Shown: positions 24,719 through 36,341, numbered from the stretch's first letter. The stretch: 64,000 nucleotides of DNA from Pyropia haitanensis (GCA_008729055.1 SDUX01000001.1:3448389-3512388), one strand, 5' to 3'. The notes: generated from the letters alone by a model not told the origin. Numbers and translations are program-made.

Positions 24719-25476
24719 GAGTGGTGGTGGTGGTGGTGGTGGTGGCAGCAGCTGCTGCGCGGGCGCGCCCGCGTCGCTGCTCCCGTCCGACCCCCCGTGG
24801 CGGGATCCGCCGCCGCCGCCACCCCGCACCGCCGCGAGCGCGGCGCCGACCGGGCAGCGGAAGGACGGGAAGCGGCCGCCCGGCCGGCGGCCCGACGGCC
24901 GCGACGGCGGCTCGGCCGCCGCCGCCGCCGCCGCCGCCGCCGCGGGTGCGCCAGCCGGGCCCTTTCTGGCAGCCGCCGGCAACGACGCGGCCGACAAGGA
25001 CGCGGACGACCGCGGGGACGCATCGCGGCAGCCGCCGCCCGCGGCGGCACACGTCTGGGGCGGCGACGCTGCCGGCGACGGTGCCGCGAGTGCGGCCGGT
25101 GCCGCCGCCGCGGCGGCGGCGGCGGCCGCCGCCGCGGCGGCCTTGCACGGGCAGTGCGCGCGGAGCGCGCGGCTGACCGACGCGAGCGGCGCGAGCGCGC
25201 GGCGGGCGGCGCCGCCCCCCCCGCCGCCGGCGGTGGCGGGCGGCCCACCCGCGGCGGCCGCCGCCGCCGCCGCCGCCGCCGGCGGGCCGGGCAGGCACGA
25301 CCGGCCGCCGGCCGACGCGGCGGCGGCGGCGGCGGCGGCCGCCGCCGCCGCAGGGGGCACCCCGTGGGGGTGGAGTGGGACGAGCGGCAGCGACGGGCGG
25401 CGGTCGCCGCCGCCACCCGCCGCCGCCGCCTCCGCCGCGCCGTCGCGGCGGGTGTCCTTGTCGCTGCCGCCGCCGC

Positions 25477-25529
<53 letters not shown>

Positions 25530-25957
25530 CCGCTGCCGCCGCTGTCGCCGTCGTCGAGGGCGCCCCCGCGGTGGGGCGGGTGTGGTGACTGGCGGCGGGG
25601 GGGTGGGGGGGGCGCCGCCGCCGCCGGCGGTGGTGGTGGCGGCCGCCACCCGCCGCCGCCCAGCGGCAGCGCCGACAGCACGGCGGCGGCCTCGGACATG
25701 GCCGCCGCGTCCGACGCGGCGGTCGCCGCCGCCGCCGCCGCCGCCGCCGCCGACGCCGACGCGGACGGCGACGCCGCCAACCCACCGCCATCGGGGCGGC
25801 CGGCGGCGGCCGCCGACGGCGGCCGCGGCCGCCGCGGCGGCGGCGGCACAGCCACGAGCCGGCCGCCGCTGCCGGCAGCGGCGGCGGCCGCCGGCACCCG
25901 CGGCCGCCGTGGCGGCGGCGCCGCCACCGCCGGCAGCCCCGCCGGCCACCCGTCCAT
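22335..25957 (-). CDS. Pro/Ala/Gly-rich nuclear-type protein with a bZIP-like basic patch, frame shifts at homopolymers
   Basis: From an ATG at 25957 the best protein-like reading moves between two minus frames at three G/C runs (about 24575, 23115 and 22810) and ends at a TAG at 22335-22337, about 1,200 codons. Evidence for the chosen frames is non-repetitive, biased-but-sensible sequence such as MSEAAAVLSALPL, YASYPYMVDPARRLVG and MTVLVAAGAP. At about 22890-22990 lies MRNLDEVSHNSVLVARILRN followed at once by RDSARRCNDRRRR, which resembles a bZIP basic region. The position of the invariant Arg after Asn-x7 is Asn, and no Leu heptads follow. The rest is activation-domain-like Pro, Ala, Gly and Ser runs. 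Probably a transcription factor, with the DNA-binding call tentative. The breaks could be sequencing errors or unseen introns. Confidence 0.45.
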
Positions 25958-26661
25958 GCGCCCGCGGCCGCGGCCGCGGCGGCGGCGGCGGCGGCAGCGG
26001 CGGCGACGGCGGCGGCGGCCGCCGGCGGCGCCGGTGCCGCGGCGGCGTTGCCGGCAGCCACCGCGGGGGGCGCCCGCCGCGTGCCCGCGCTCCCGCCCCG
26101 CCGCCGCGTCCGCTCCCTCCCCCCCCCGTGCGCTACAAACGCGGCCACCCCGTCGCCCACGGCGACGCCAAACCCTACCCCCTACCCCCTCCCCCCCCCC
26201 CCCCCCCCCCCCGCCCGCACCTCCCCCACCCCCACCCGCCCCCCCCCCCCGCTCGCCCGCCGCTGCGCCGCCCAGAGCCCAACGGCACGTCACGGGCGGC
26301 GGCCGCGGCGGAGCCGACGCACGAGCCGCGCACGCCGCCGCGCGGCGGGCGCGCGCAGCCGAGGGCGGTATCCCGGGGGGGGCGGGGGGGACAGAGCGTG
26401 TGCGCGACCGCCAGCCTAGCCTCATGCCGGGGGGTTGGCGGTGGGGGGGCGGGGGGCGGGGGAGGGGGGGGGGGGGGGGGGGGGGGGAGGGTGGGGGGAC
26501 CGCCGCAGACGCCCGCGCCCGTCCCGCGACGATGGGCGCCGCCGCGGCGGCGGGCGGGCGGGCGCGGCCGGCGCGCGGCCGGCCGGCCGCGGGCGACCGT
26601 GGCAGGCGCGGCCGGCCGCGGCAGGCGCGGCAGGCGCGGCGGCCGCGGGCGGTCGGCCAGC

Positions 26662-26716
<55 letters not shown>

Positions 26717-29321
26717 GGCGGCGGCGCGGCGGGCGCGGCCGCCGCGCGAGGGGCGTGTCCCGCGCGGGGGGTGGGCAACGGGGCCCCCCCCCGGGGCAGT
26801 CTGATGGAGGGGGGGGGTGGAGGGGGGGTGGGTGCGGAGAGGGTGGGGGGGTGCGTGGGGCCCGCCACCGAGAGAGGTGGCAGCGAGGGAGAAACCGCCC
26901 ACAGCCTCTCCACAGAGTGAGTGGGCAGGGGCTGGGATGGAAGCACACGGCGTGGAGAGAGGCGGCGGCGGCGGGGTTGTGGGTGGCGTGTGCGGGCTGG
27001 GACACGGCCAGGCGCGCAGCGGCGGGCCGCCACCAAATGGGCGGCGACCAGATGGCGGCGGCCACACGGGCCGACGGCCGCGCGGGTAGGCGCGCCGACC
27101 AGGGGGGGGAGGGGGAACCCCATCCCGTGGCACGCCCGGATTGGTCGGCTTGGCGCCGCCGACGGGGCCTTTGCCGCCGCGTCGCCGCCGCGTAGCTAGT
27201 ACGCGGCGCGGGTGCCGGTGGCCGGCGAGGCCAGGCGCCCGCGCCACCCCCCCCCCCCCCCCCCCCCGCCAGACGCTGCGCGTGGGCCGACGCGCCAGTG
27301 GCCGCGACCGGCGCCCGTGCGATTGGGGGTGATCTGCGCCTCTGCCGCCGCCGCCGCCGCCGACGCGGCGGGCGCGCCGCGTCCACGATCCGGCGTGCAT
27401 GCAACCGGGTGGGATGGGAGAACATATGGAGGGCGACGGCCGGCGCGGCGCATCCGCCCGTCCGCGTGCCGGTGGGCGCGCTGAGGGGGAGTCTGGGGGG
27501 GGGGGGGGGGGGGGTCGCCCCGTCCGTTGGCCCACGTGCGCCGCGCCGCCCCGCGGCGGCGGCCGCCAATCCATCTATCTATGGCCGTTCGATCCGCCGC
27601 GGGGGGGCACACCCCCGCCCGCGCGTGGCGGCCGGCCGCGGCCGCGGATGGCGCCGCCGCAGCCGTCCGCCGACGCTGTCGTTTGCGGCGGCGGGGGGGG
27701 AGTATCACCACATGTGCCAAAAGGGGTGGTCGTGTCTGGGGAGTGCGCCGGGAGCGGGGGGGGGGAGGGGAGGGGGCACACCGGTTGGGACGGGCGCCCG
27801 CGTCGCGCTGGCCGCCTCGCCGCGGCCCTCCAGCGGGAACGCACCCGCTCGGGGGGTGCCCCCGGGTGTGTCCCAGACCACCAGGCGGGTGGCGAGACGG
27901 CGCGTCTGGTGCTGGGCCATAGGATACGACGCTGCCCGCGGCGGCGGTTGTGCATCGTGGGGCCAACGGGAGCGGGCATCACGGAGCGGGCAGTGGGCAT
28001 GGGCCCATCCGCTTCTGCGCTGCTGTGGTGCGGCTCTGCCAGACGGGGCGTGCGCCCACCCGCTTCTGCGCAGCTGTGGCTGCCGTCGCCGCACCCACGG
28101 CACGCGCCCCCACACGGCGCGTGCGAAGCGTCGCTGCATGCAATTATGGCGGTCGCGTGAGCGGGCCCCCCGATGCGGGGGGGCCCCGGCGCGTCCACGC
28201 GGCGCGGGGCGGGGGAGAGCGGTCGCCGCGGCCAGCCGCGTCCTGGCAGCAGCCAAGGCCGTTTCCCGTGTGCTGTGCGGTTGTGGCCGTGCCCCCCGCG
28301 GCGTGGCGGCGCCGCGCCGCGTGCGAGCGTCGTTGCGGCGGCAGCGGTCGTGTCGTTGGTGGCGAGAGCGCGGGCGTAGCGTACCAGTCGCGCCGGCACG
28401 CGCGCGGGTGCAAAACCACGCGCACCAAAGGGGGCGCCGCACGCCCACCGTCGTGCCGGCGCGGCGGGGTGCGCGCGCGGGCGCGTGGCGGGGACCCCCG
28501 CCGCGGCGGCGGCGGCGGCGTCGCGCGGCCGCCGCGCCGCGCGGCGCCGTGGCGAGCCAGGGCGGTGGGAAAACGCCGTCGCGGCGACGCGACGGCCACG
28601 CGGCGGCTGGTCCCGGATTGAGGGTGACCGCCGCGGGCGCGGCACCGCTCGCGTAGGGGTGCTGCCGAGTGCCGTGTGTCCGTGTGGGGGTACACGGCAG
28701 ACCAGCGGGTGCGCAGGTGGTGTCGACGCCATGGCCGCTCGTAGCGGGAATGCCTGTTTCCCGCCAGCTGCGGACGCGACGTGGCGTCCTTGACGGTGGA
28801 GCGCCGAGGCGGGCGGTGGCCAGACGAGGCCCCTGCTCGACCGCCCCGCTCCCTCGCATCCCCCATGGGGGGAGTGGACCGGCTGGAGGGTGGAGCCGCG
28901 CCGGAGTGGAGCGGTGGCGGGGTAATGGAAAGGGACGAGCGCGGGCACCTACCGTCCTTGGCGCGTGCATGGGGGCTGCGTGGAGCGCCGAATGGGTGCC
29001 CTCTTGCGGGCCGTTCACGACGCGCGCCGCCGTCGGTAGCCCCGCGTGGGGACGGCGTACGCCGCTGCCTGCTCGAGAAGGGGGACGGCTGTGGCGGCGC
29101 CACGCGGGCGGGCGCTCCGACCAGGGCATACCCAGCGTGTGTCTAGGCCACATTGGGAACGCCCGCGCGGGGAACCCGCGGACGCCCACCGCGACGCACG
29201 CAAGCGTCCTCTCGCGCGGTCATAAAAAATGGTCATCTGTTTCCCACGCAGCCCCGACCGTCGGCGGGCGGCGGCGCCCCGCGCGGCCGCAGCACGGCAG
29301 CGTTGACGCCGGCCGTCCCCG
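25958..29321. other. intergenic, no gene recognised
   Basis: About 3.4 kb upstream of the Pro-rich gene and downstream of the ABC transporter, both minus. It has G or C runs near 26190, 26465 and 27250 and an imperfect duplicated 24-mer (around 28005 and 28057). All long open frames are shadow-like. Confidence 0.5.
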
Positions 29322-31634
29322 TCACGCCACCCCCCCCTCCGTGACCGCCGCCGCGGCGCGGGCGTCGGCGTCGACAAACGCGCCGCTCTGGGTCTCGACG
29401 AGCGCGCGGAAGGCCCCCCCCTCCCGGCGCATCAGCTCGCCGTACGAGCCCGCCTCGACAACCACCCCCCCGTCCATCACCGCAATCACGTCCGCGGCAA
29501 CGACCGTCGCCAGCCGGTGCGCAATGACGAGCGTGGACCGCGACGCGGCGGTGGCGGCGAGCGCGGCCGAGACGGCCGCCTCGGACGCGGCGTCGAGGGC
29601 GGCCGACGGCTCGTCGAGGAGCAGCACCGACGGGCGGCGGAGGAGGGCGCGCGCGAGGGACAGCCGCTGCTTTTGGCCACCCGACAGCGTCGACGCGTCG
29701 GGGGAGAGGCGGGTGGCGTAGCCGGCGGGGAGGGCGCGGATAAAGTCGTGGGCGGACGCGGCGGTGGTGGCGGCAACCACCTCGGGGGGGACCGCGCCGC
29801 CGGGCGGCGGCGCCGCCAAGCCCGCGGGGGGGGGGTGGAGGCGGACTTGATCAGCCCGGGGGGGGCCGCGTACAGCAGGTTTTCCAAGATGGTGCCCTCA
29901 AAGAGGACTGCTCAGCGGGGAAGCGGCCGGCGCGGCGGCCCCGCCGTCCGCACCCAAGCCAAGGACGAGGCGAGGCGAGATGGTGTGGGTGCAACATCCA
30001 AAGCAGGCCAGGCAGGGCAAAGCAGCGTGCAACACAGCGTGGAACCAACGTGCGAGGGCAACAGGGTTCGTCAGTAACCATGGATACGTTCCACAAAAGT
30101 GAGCGGGCACGGCGGCCAGCCATAGAGCCACGGCCAGAGAGTCCCAGCAGTGGCGGCAGCCGCGAGCACGCCAGCAACTCACACATCCACGGCACAGGCT
30201 GGCCAGGCAGGGGCCCCTGCTGGCGCGCCCCCCTAGCCACGCCCCCCCGGCCACACGGGCACACATTCCTCCCCCCCCCCCCCCCGCAACGCACCTGGCT
30301 CCTGGGTGACCACCGCCACCTGCGACGCCCACCAGTCACGGTCAATCGTGCCAACGTCAACGCCGTCAAACGTGATGGACCCCGCGTCTGGGCGGTACAG
30401 CCGGCAGATGAGCTCGAGGGTGGTGGACTTGCCCACCCCCGACGCGCCAACGAGCGCGGTCGTCGAGCCCGGCCGCAGGTCCAGGTCGACGCCGCGCAGG
30501 ACGTGCGCGTCGGGCCGCGTCACGTACCGAAAGTGCACGCCGCGGAGGGCGACGTGGCCACGGCGGCGCCCCGGCGGTGGCGGCGGCGGCACGACCACCT
30601 CCACCGCCGCGCGGTCGGCGGCGGCCGCCGCGGCCGCGTCGGCGAGGCGAAAGACGCGGCGGAGGGCGGCCGCGGCGCGCCCCGCGTCCGACACCCCATA
30701 GTTGAGCCCCTGGATGGCAAAGTTGAGCGACCACGAAAAGCCGACGCACGAGTAGAGGACCTGCATGGGCAGGGCGGCGGCGGCGCCAAAGCCGCCGAGC
30801 ACGGACCAGCCGCCCACCCCCAGGATGGCCAGCAGGATCGCGTAGATGGCGCCCCGGTTGGTCGTCTCGAGCCGCGCCTTGAGGCCGCCCGCCGCGTCGG
30901 CGGCGGCGGAGCGGGTGGCGACCGCCGCGCCGTAGCGGGCGGCCTCGACGCGCGCCGACGCAAACGCAACGACGGTCTTGATCTGCCGCAGCGCCGCCGC
31001 GGCGGCGCCCGTCGCGGCGGCGGCGGCGGCCGCCTCGGCGGCGGCGGCGGCGCCCATGGCCATCCCGAGGCGCGCGCACAGCGTGGCGCCCGCCGGCACG
31101 ATGGCGAGAAACACGAGCGCCAGCCGCGGGCTGAGGCGGCTGACGACGGCGAGCGCGCCGACCGCCTCGAGCGCCGCGCGGACGCCCCGGTCGCGCGGCA
31201 GGTTGTCCCATATCGCCCGCTGCACCGCGTCCACGTCCGTGCCGAGGACGGCGAGCACCTCGGCGGGGGGGGTGGCGTCGAAAAAGGGCGCCGCCTGCGC
31301 CACCACCGCCGCGTAGACGGTGCGGCGGAGGCGGGAGAGCACCCGCTCCGCGGCGCGCGTCGCCAGCCGCACCCACACCGCCGTGGCGGTGACCTCGGCG
31401 GCGTAGACCGCCGCGACGGTGGCGAGGGCGGTGAGGAAGGACCGCCGCGCGGCGGCGGCGGGCAGCGGCGTCGTCGTCGCGGCGAGGAGGGTGCCGAGGA
31501 TGCGGCCAAACATGAGCGGCTGCAGCAGCGCCACGCAGCTGGCAACCACCGCCGCGGCCAGCGCGGGCACCAGCAGCAGCCGCTCGGCGGGGCTCGCAAA
31601 GCGGGCGAGCCGCACAAACGGGTTGCCGCCGCCG

Positions 31635-31676
<42 letters not shown>

Positions 31677-31733
31677 TCGGCCGTGCCATTGGCGGCAGCG
31701 CCACCGGCGGCGCCGTCGTCGTCGACGGCGGCA

Positions 31734-31765
<32 letters not shown>

Positions 31766-31895
31766 GGGGGTCGCCCCGCCCCGCGGGCGCCGCCGCCGCC
31801 GCCACCGCGCGGCCGGCGCGACCCGCGCGGCCGCGCCGACCGCGACGGGGCGCCCCCACAGCAACGTGCCACCCGCGCCGACGCTGCTGGCGGCG

Positions 31896-31942
<47 letters not shown>

Positions 31943-32049
31943 TGGCCGTCGCGCCGAGCGGCACGCCGCGGCCGCGCCGCGGCGGGGCAGCAGCAGCCGC
32001 GCCGGCGGGCCGCCGCGGACAAACGCCGCCGCCATGGGCGCCCCGGCCG

Positions 32050-32087
<38 letters not shown>

Positions 32088-32155
32088 GCGACGGGGCGGG
32101 GGGCGGTCGCGGGGGGGGGCCCGCGTGCGCCGCTACCGCCAAAGCCGGGCGCCAT
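29322..32155 (-). CDS. ABCB-type half-size ABC transporter (TMD-NBD), two exons
   Basis: Exon 1 runs from the ATG at 32155 to 30295 and exon 2 from 29907 to the TGA at 29322; together about 815 aa. The first ~170 residues are an Arg/Ala-rich, low-complexity leader that could be an organelle-targeting peptide. Residues about 175-480 form the ABC transmembrane domain. The nucleotide-binding domain shows Walker [10 protein letters not shown], the Q-loop VVTQEP just before the intron, signature [15 protein letters not shown], Walker B VLLLDEP, D-loop ALD and the H-loop IAHRL. This order is that of half transporters such as TAP, ABCB8/10 and plant TAP-like pumps; the substrate is unknown. In exon 2 a run of ten C on the coding strand (29826-29835) puts the NBD out of frame by one base, most simply a missing C. 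An alternative is a true frameshift allele. Confidence 0.85.
29908..30294 (-). other. spliceosomal intron of the ABC transporter gene (387 bp)
   Basis: Donor GTGCG begins at 30294 and acceptor CAG ends at 29908. Removing it joins the Q-loop in phase to [12 protein letters not shown], which is what ABCB proteins have there. It is the only intron I can place with confidence in the host genes. Confidence 0.85.
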
Positions 32156-32205
32156 GTCCCGCGGCGCAAGGAGGAAGGGGGGAGAGGGTGGAGGGGGGGA
32201 CGGGA

Positions 32206-32236
<31 letters not shown>

Positions 32237-32968
32237 AGCGCCGCGTGGAGCGCACGCACAGCCGCCGCCGCGAGCGCGCGTGGCGCGCCCCGCGCGACGG
32301 GCGGCGGCCAGCAGCAGCGGCGGCACGCGGGTCGGGCGGCCGCGGCGCGGCGGCGGCGGCGTGGACGCTGGGCGGGGCGGCCGGGCGGCAGCGGGCGGCG
32401 GCGGCGGGGCGGGCGCGGGCGGTGGTGGTGGCGGCGGCGGCGGCGGCGGGCGGCGGTGGTGGCGGTTGTGGCGGCGGCGGGCGGCGGTGGTGGCGGTTGC
32501 GGCGGCGGCGCGGCCGCGCGTCGGGAGGGGCTGGCGGCCGGCGCGACGGGCCGGGAGGGACCCCCGCGCGCCCCGCCCCCCCCCCCCCCTTCCAGCCACC
32601 CCGGCCGGCGCATTGGCGGGCGGGCCAATCGCCACGCGGCGGTTGGCACGGGAGCTGCGTCGCGGGGGAGGCATCTCCCGCTGCGTGGACCGGATTGATC
32701 CCCCGACTGGTGGGTGGTTCACCTTGCACGGCGGCGGCACCAGCGGGTGTTTGGTACCACAAACCGTCCGTGTATGTACAGTACAGCATACATGCATATG
32801 GTACCCGCGGACACGACACGCCCGTGTCTGTCGTCGCGCAGACCAGGACTGCGCGGTGTCGCCCGCCGTTGGGGCGGCCCCCCCCCGGCGCGCGTCACGC
32901 CTTCTTTGTGACGACCGGCCGCCCCCCCCCCGGCCGCACCAGCCGGTGGTCGGGCCCGACGACGAGCG
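32156..32968. other. intergenic between ABC transporter and FetB-like gene
   Basis: About 810 bases. It has a 20-base-plus G run near 32209-32236 just upstream of the transporter ATG, a short AT-richer patch near 32760-32810, and no recognisable gene. Confidence 0.5.
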
Positions 32969-33724
32969 TCACCCCCCCAGCACCGCGCCCATCGTTGCCG
33001 CAAACGCCGTCGCGGTAATCAGGAAGAGGATGACCGTCTGGTACGCCATGGCCGTCGCCGGCGGCGCGCCCGCCAGCAGCTGCCCCGTCGCCATACCCGG
33101 GATGACAATCACGCCCGCCACGGCCATCACGTTGACCGTCGGCCGCAGCGCGAGGCGCACCGCCCCGCGCACCGCCGCGGCGGTCGCCTCCCACCGGGAC
33201 GCGCCGAGCGCGAGGCGGGCCTCCACGCCGACGGGCGCGTCGGCCAGCTCCCCGAGCAGGTGCGACAGCGACACCGACACGGCCGACAGGGCCGACCCGA
33301 GGAGCATCCCCGCAAGCGGCAGCACCGTGCGGGCGGCCAGGGGGGGCGGCGCCCCCGCCGGCCGCAGCACAACGCCAACGGCCAGGGCGGTCACGCCCGC
33401 CGCGGCGGCGGCGAGGCACGCCAGCACCAGTGGCCCCAGGCGGGGGTGGGTGTAGCCGACGCCGCGGGTGGCCTCGGCGGCGGCGAGGGCGACCATGCCG
33501 CCGAGCGCGGCGGCCACCGCGGGCGGGGAGGAGGCGGCCAGGAGGGGGCGCAGGACGACCCCGAGCGCCCACAGCTGCACGCCACAGCGGGCGGCGGCGG
33601 TGAGGAGGCCCGCCTCGAGGCCCAGGCCCGCCGCCCGGGAGGCGGCCGCGACGACCAGGATGGCGGCGGCGGCGACGGCCATGCCGTGGGCGCCCACCGG
33701 GGGGGGGGACGCCTGGGCGGGCAT
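32969..33724 (-). CDS. FetB/ALS3 (STAR2)-like ABC permease, UPF0014 family
   Basis: 251 aa, close to the usual 250-270 of the family, with about seven hydrophobic helices. Characteristic family segments are present in order: IAGM-like LAGMLLGSAL, the cytosolic loop ending ARLALGASRWEA, and the late PGMATGQLLAG-P-A-YQ motif. Relatives are bacterial FetB (iron efflux) and plant ALS3/STAR2, which pairs with the ATPase STAR1 in aluminium tolerance. The FetA-like ATPase lies directly upstream on the same strand. The ATG at 33724 sits just after a G17 run (minus: C17), and upstream sequence in another frame may be continuous with it, so it could be the C-terminal half of a fusion. Metal substrate unknown. 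Confidence 0.85.
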   Translation of the reverse strand: MPAQASPPPVGAHGMAVAAAAILVVAAASRAAGLGLEAGLLTAAARCGVQLWALGVVLRPLLAASSPPAVAAALGGMVALAAAEATRGVGYTHPRLGPLVLACLAAAAAGVTALAVGVVLRPAGAPPPLAARTVLPLAGMLLGSALSAVSVSLSHLLGELADAPVGVEARLALGASRWEATAAAVRGAVRLALRPTVNVMAVAGVIVIPGMATGQLLAGAPPATAMAYQTVILFLITATAFAATMGAVLGG

Positions 33725-34227
33725 GGAAGCGGGGGGGGGGGGGGGGTGCCGCCGCCGCCGGTGCCGGTGCCGGTGCCGGTGCCGCCGCTGGTGCCGCCGC
33801 CGCCGCCGTCGGCCCTGCGGGAGTGGCGTCCGCTACCGCCGGCGGCCGCCGCGGCCAACGGAGGCGCAGCGGCGGCGCCACGCCGGCGCCACCGCGGCGC
33901 CCGTCGGCCACCCCTACGGTCGCGGCGGCGGCGGGTGGGGCGGCGGCGGCCGCGTCCGCCGCCGCTCGCCCCGAGTCCCCCCCACGCCGGCCGGCCGCGG
34001 CGCCGCCGGCAGCAGCGACGGCGGCCACGACGGCGGCCGCGGCGGCGGCCGCGACAGCCAACCTTGCCGCCCTTGGTCGACGGCGCGGCGCAGGCGGGGT
34101 GTCCCCCCCCCCCCCCCCTCCGCCGGCGGCCACGCCGACACGTCCCGGTCGGCGTCGGGCAGGCCGGGCGGGGACACCCCCCCCCCCCCCCCCCCCCCCT
34201 CCCCAGCCGCCCCCTGGTCAACGACGC
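33725..34227 (-). other. linker between the FetA-like and FetB-like parts
   Basis: No stop is seen if the reading changes frame at G/C runs near 34180, 34105 and 33740. One frame (from about 34133) gives a Pro/Ala-rich stretch with a hydrophobic Ala/Val segment. It may be a fusion linker, or a plastid-targeting leader of a separate FetB gene. Confidence 0.35.
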
Positions 34228-34897
34228 GCCCCCCCCCCCAAACGCGAGCACCCGCCCGCCCGCCCGCGCGGCCTGCCGCCCATCGTGGGACACCCACAGC
34301 ACGGCCACGCCCGCGGCCGCGACGCGCGCGACGAGCGCCTCGACGGCCGCCGCGGCGGCCGCGTCGAGGCCCGCCGCCACCTCATCCAGCAGCAGCACCC
34401 GCGGGGAGAGGCCGACGCAGACGGCGAGCATCGCGCGGGCGGCCTCGCCGCCGCTGAGCGTCGACCACGGGCGGGACAGGAGGCCGGGGATGCCCATCGC
34501 CACCGCCGCCGCCGCCGCCGTTGTGGCGGCTGCCGCGGCTGCCGCGGATGGAGGCGCCGACGGTGTGGAGGTGGCGGCGGCGACGGCGGCGGTGGCGGCG
34601 GGTGTGGTGGTGGTGGTGGTCGTCGTCGTCGTCGTCGTCGCCGTCGTGGCAGCGGCGGCGGCCGCCGCAACGGCGGCGGCAATGCCCTCGGTAGCGCCGA
34701 GCGAGTCCCCCCCCGCCGCGCCGCCGCGGTCGCCACCGCCACCGCGGCGGGCGGCCTGCGCGCGGAAGCCCGTGGCGGCGGCGAGCAGCGCCGCCGGCGA
34801 GCCCGGCAGCGCCACCCGCCCCTGCGGCACGTGCACAACGGCGGCACGCCAGGCGGGCACGTGCGCGTCGGGCGTGGCGCCGCCGAGGCGGATGGTG

Positions 34898-34944
<47 letters not shown>

Positions 34945-35865
34945 TGGCCGCGGCCGCGGCGGCACCGCGTCCGCGCCGGCGAGGGCGCGGAGGAGGGTGC
35001 TCTTGCCACACCCCGACGGGCCGGTGAGCCACGTGATGGTGCGGGGGCGGAGCGAAAACGTCACGTCCCGGTACAGGCCGTGCGGGTGGGAGAGGCCCGA
35101 CACGACGAGGGGGGGGAGCCCCGCGGGGGGGGGGGGGGAGGGCGCTCGGTCGCGCACGCCGTCGCCCGTCGAGGCGGCGGCGGCGGCAGTGGCGGGGGGG
35201 GGGGCGCCGCCGGCCACCGCCGGGGGGGGGCCGCCGCCGGCCGGGCGTGCCGCACGGGCGCGCCCCCACCGGCGCCGCCGCCGCCACCACCACCACCCCC
35301 ACCGCCGCCGCCGCCGCCGCTGCCGCCCAGCCGGCGGCCGCCGCCCCACCCGCGGTGGCGGCTGGGGGCGACGACCACCGCCGCGCGACGGCGGGCGCGG
35401 CAGGGGGCGGCGACCGCGGCGGCGGCGGTGGTGGCGGCGGCGGGGGCGGCCCAGGCGGGGAGCCGCCGGGGGGGGGGGGGACCCGCCGCGGCGGCGGCGG
35501 CGGCGCCATGGCCCCAGCCGCGCGGGGCGCGGAGGGGGGACGAGGGGTGGAGGGGGGGGGGGGGAAGGGTCTGTGGGGCGGTCGCGGCGGTGGCGGTCGC
35601 GGCGGCGGCCGTTATTGCGCCGCGGCGGCAGCAGGCGGCGGCGGCGGCAGCAGGGGGCGGCGGCGGCGGTGGCGGTTCTCGTGGGCGTGGTGGCGGTCGC
35701 GGCCGCAGCGGGGCGGCGGCCGTGGCGGCGACCGCGGCGGCGGGGCGCGACGCGCGCGGCGGCCGCCGCGGCTGGCGCCAACGGCCGGGCCGACGACGCG
35801 GGCGCCGCGGCGACCGCCCGACGGGCGGCGGCCGCAACGGCGGTCGCGGCGGCGCGGTCACCCAT
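34228..35865 (-). CDS. FetA/STAR1-like ABC ATPase
   Basis: The ATPase core reads from about 35122 (LPPLVVSGLSHPHGLYRDVT) to about 34240. It shows Walker A GPSGCGKSTLL, signature LSGGEAARAML, Walker B VLLLDEVAAGLD and the H-loop WVSHD. Between Walker A and the signature are family-untypical insertions of Ala and of about twelve Thr, so the core is longer than the usual ~220 aa. The region upstream to the ATG at 35865 is Arg/Ala/Pro-rich and could be a plastid transit peptide; its frame is uncertain because of G/C runs. The end is also uncertain: after the H-loop an 11-base C run (34229-34239) may carry the reading into another frame toward the FetB-like permease. STAR1/FetA ATPases energise FetB/STAR2 permeases, which fits the neighbour. 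Confidence 0.75.
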
Positions 35866-35984
35866 CCGGCGCGTGCCCGGCGGCAGCGCGCGCGGGGGGA
35901 CCGCCGGCCGCCGCGGCGGCCGCGGCCCGCCGCGCACAGCACCCCGTTTCGAAACTACCGGGGTAAAAGAATAGATGATTTGGA

Positions 35985-35992
35985 TAAATATA
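35985..35992 (-). promoter_or_regulatory. possible TATA box of the FetA-like gene
   Basis: Minus-strand TATATTTA, in the short AT-rich stretch about 120 bases upstream of the ATG at 35865. Good position, no further proof. Confidence 0.4.
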
Positions 35993-36341
35993 CCACCATA
36001 GGATTGTGTTGCGGCACTTTTTCCCCTTCACGCGATAGATTCCACTCCATCTCTTGTACCACACGCGCCGTCGCCGGTTGGTGGTCAGCATGTTGAGTCG
36101 CACTCAATAATTGGCACCCCTCATTTTCTGAGAATCGACAATGCAGCGGTGCAAGTGGTCGCTGGCACGTCTCTCCCCACCACCGGGTCGTCCCAGTACA
36201 AGCAGACCGCCCCAAATCCTTACCCATCCCGCCCTCGTTATCCTGCCCGCCCCCGTCCCACCCCCTCTCGTGCGCCTCTCCACTGCCGCCCCCATGCCTG
36301 CTCGCCATGGGCTCTGTCCCTCTACTCCCCCCCTTGAGAGA

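Noticed and set aside
22228..26160. Minus-strand open frame of 1,310 codons
   Set aside because: Mostly Arg, Ala and His runs from reading GC-rich trinucleotides out of phase; the neighbouring frames give more protein-like sequence.
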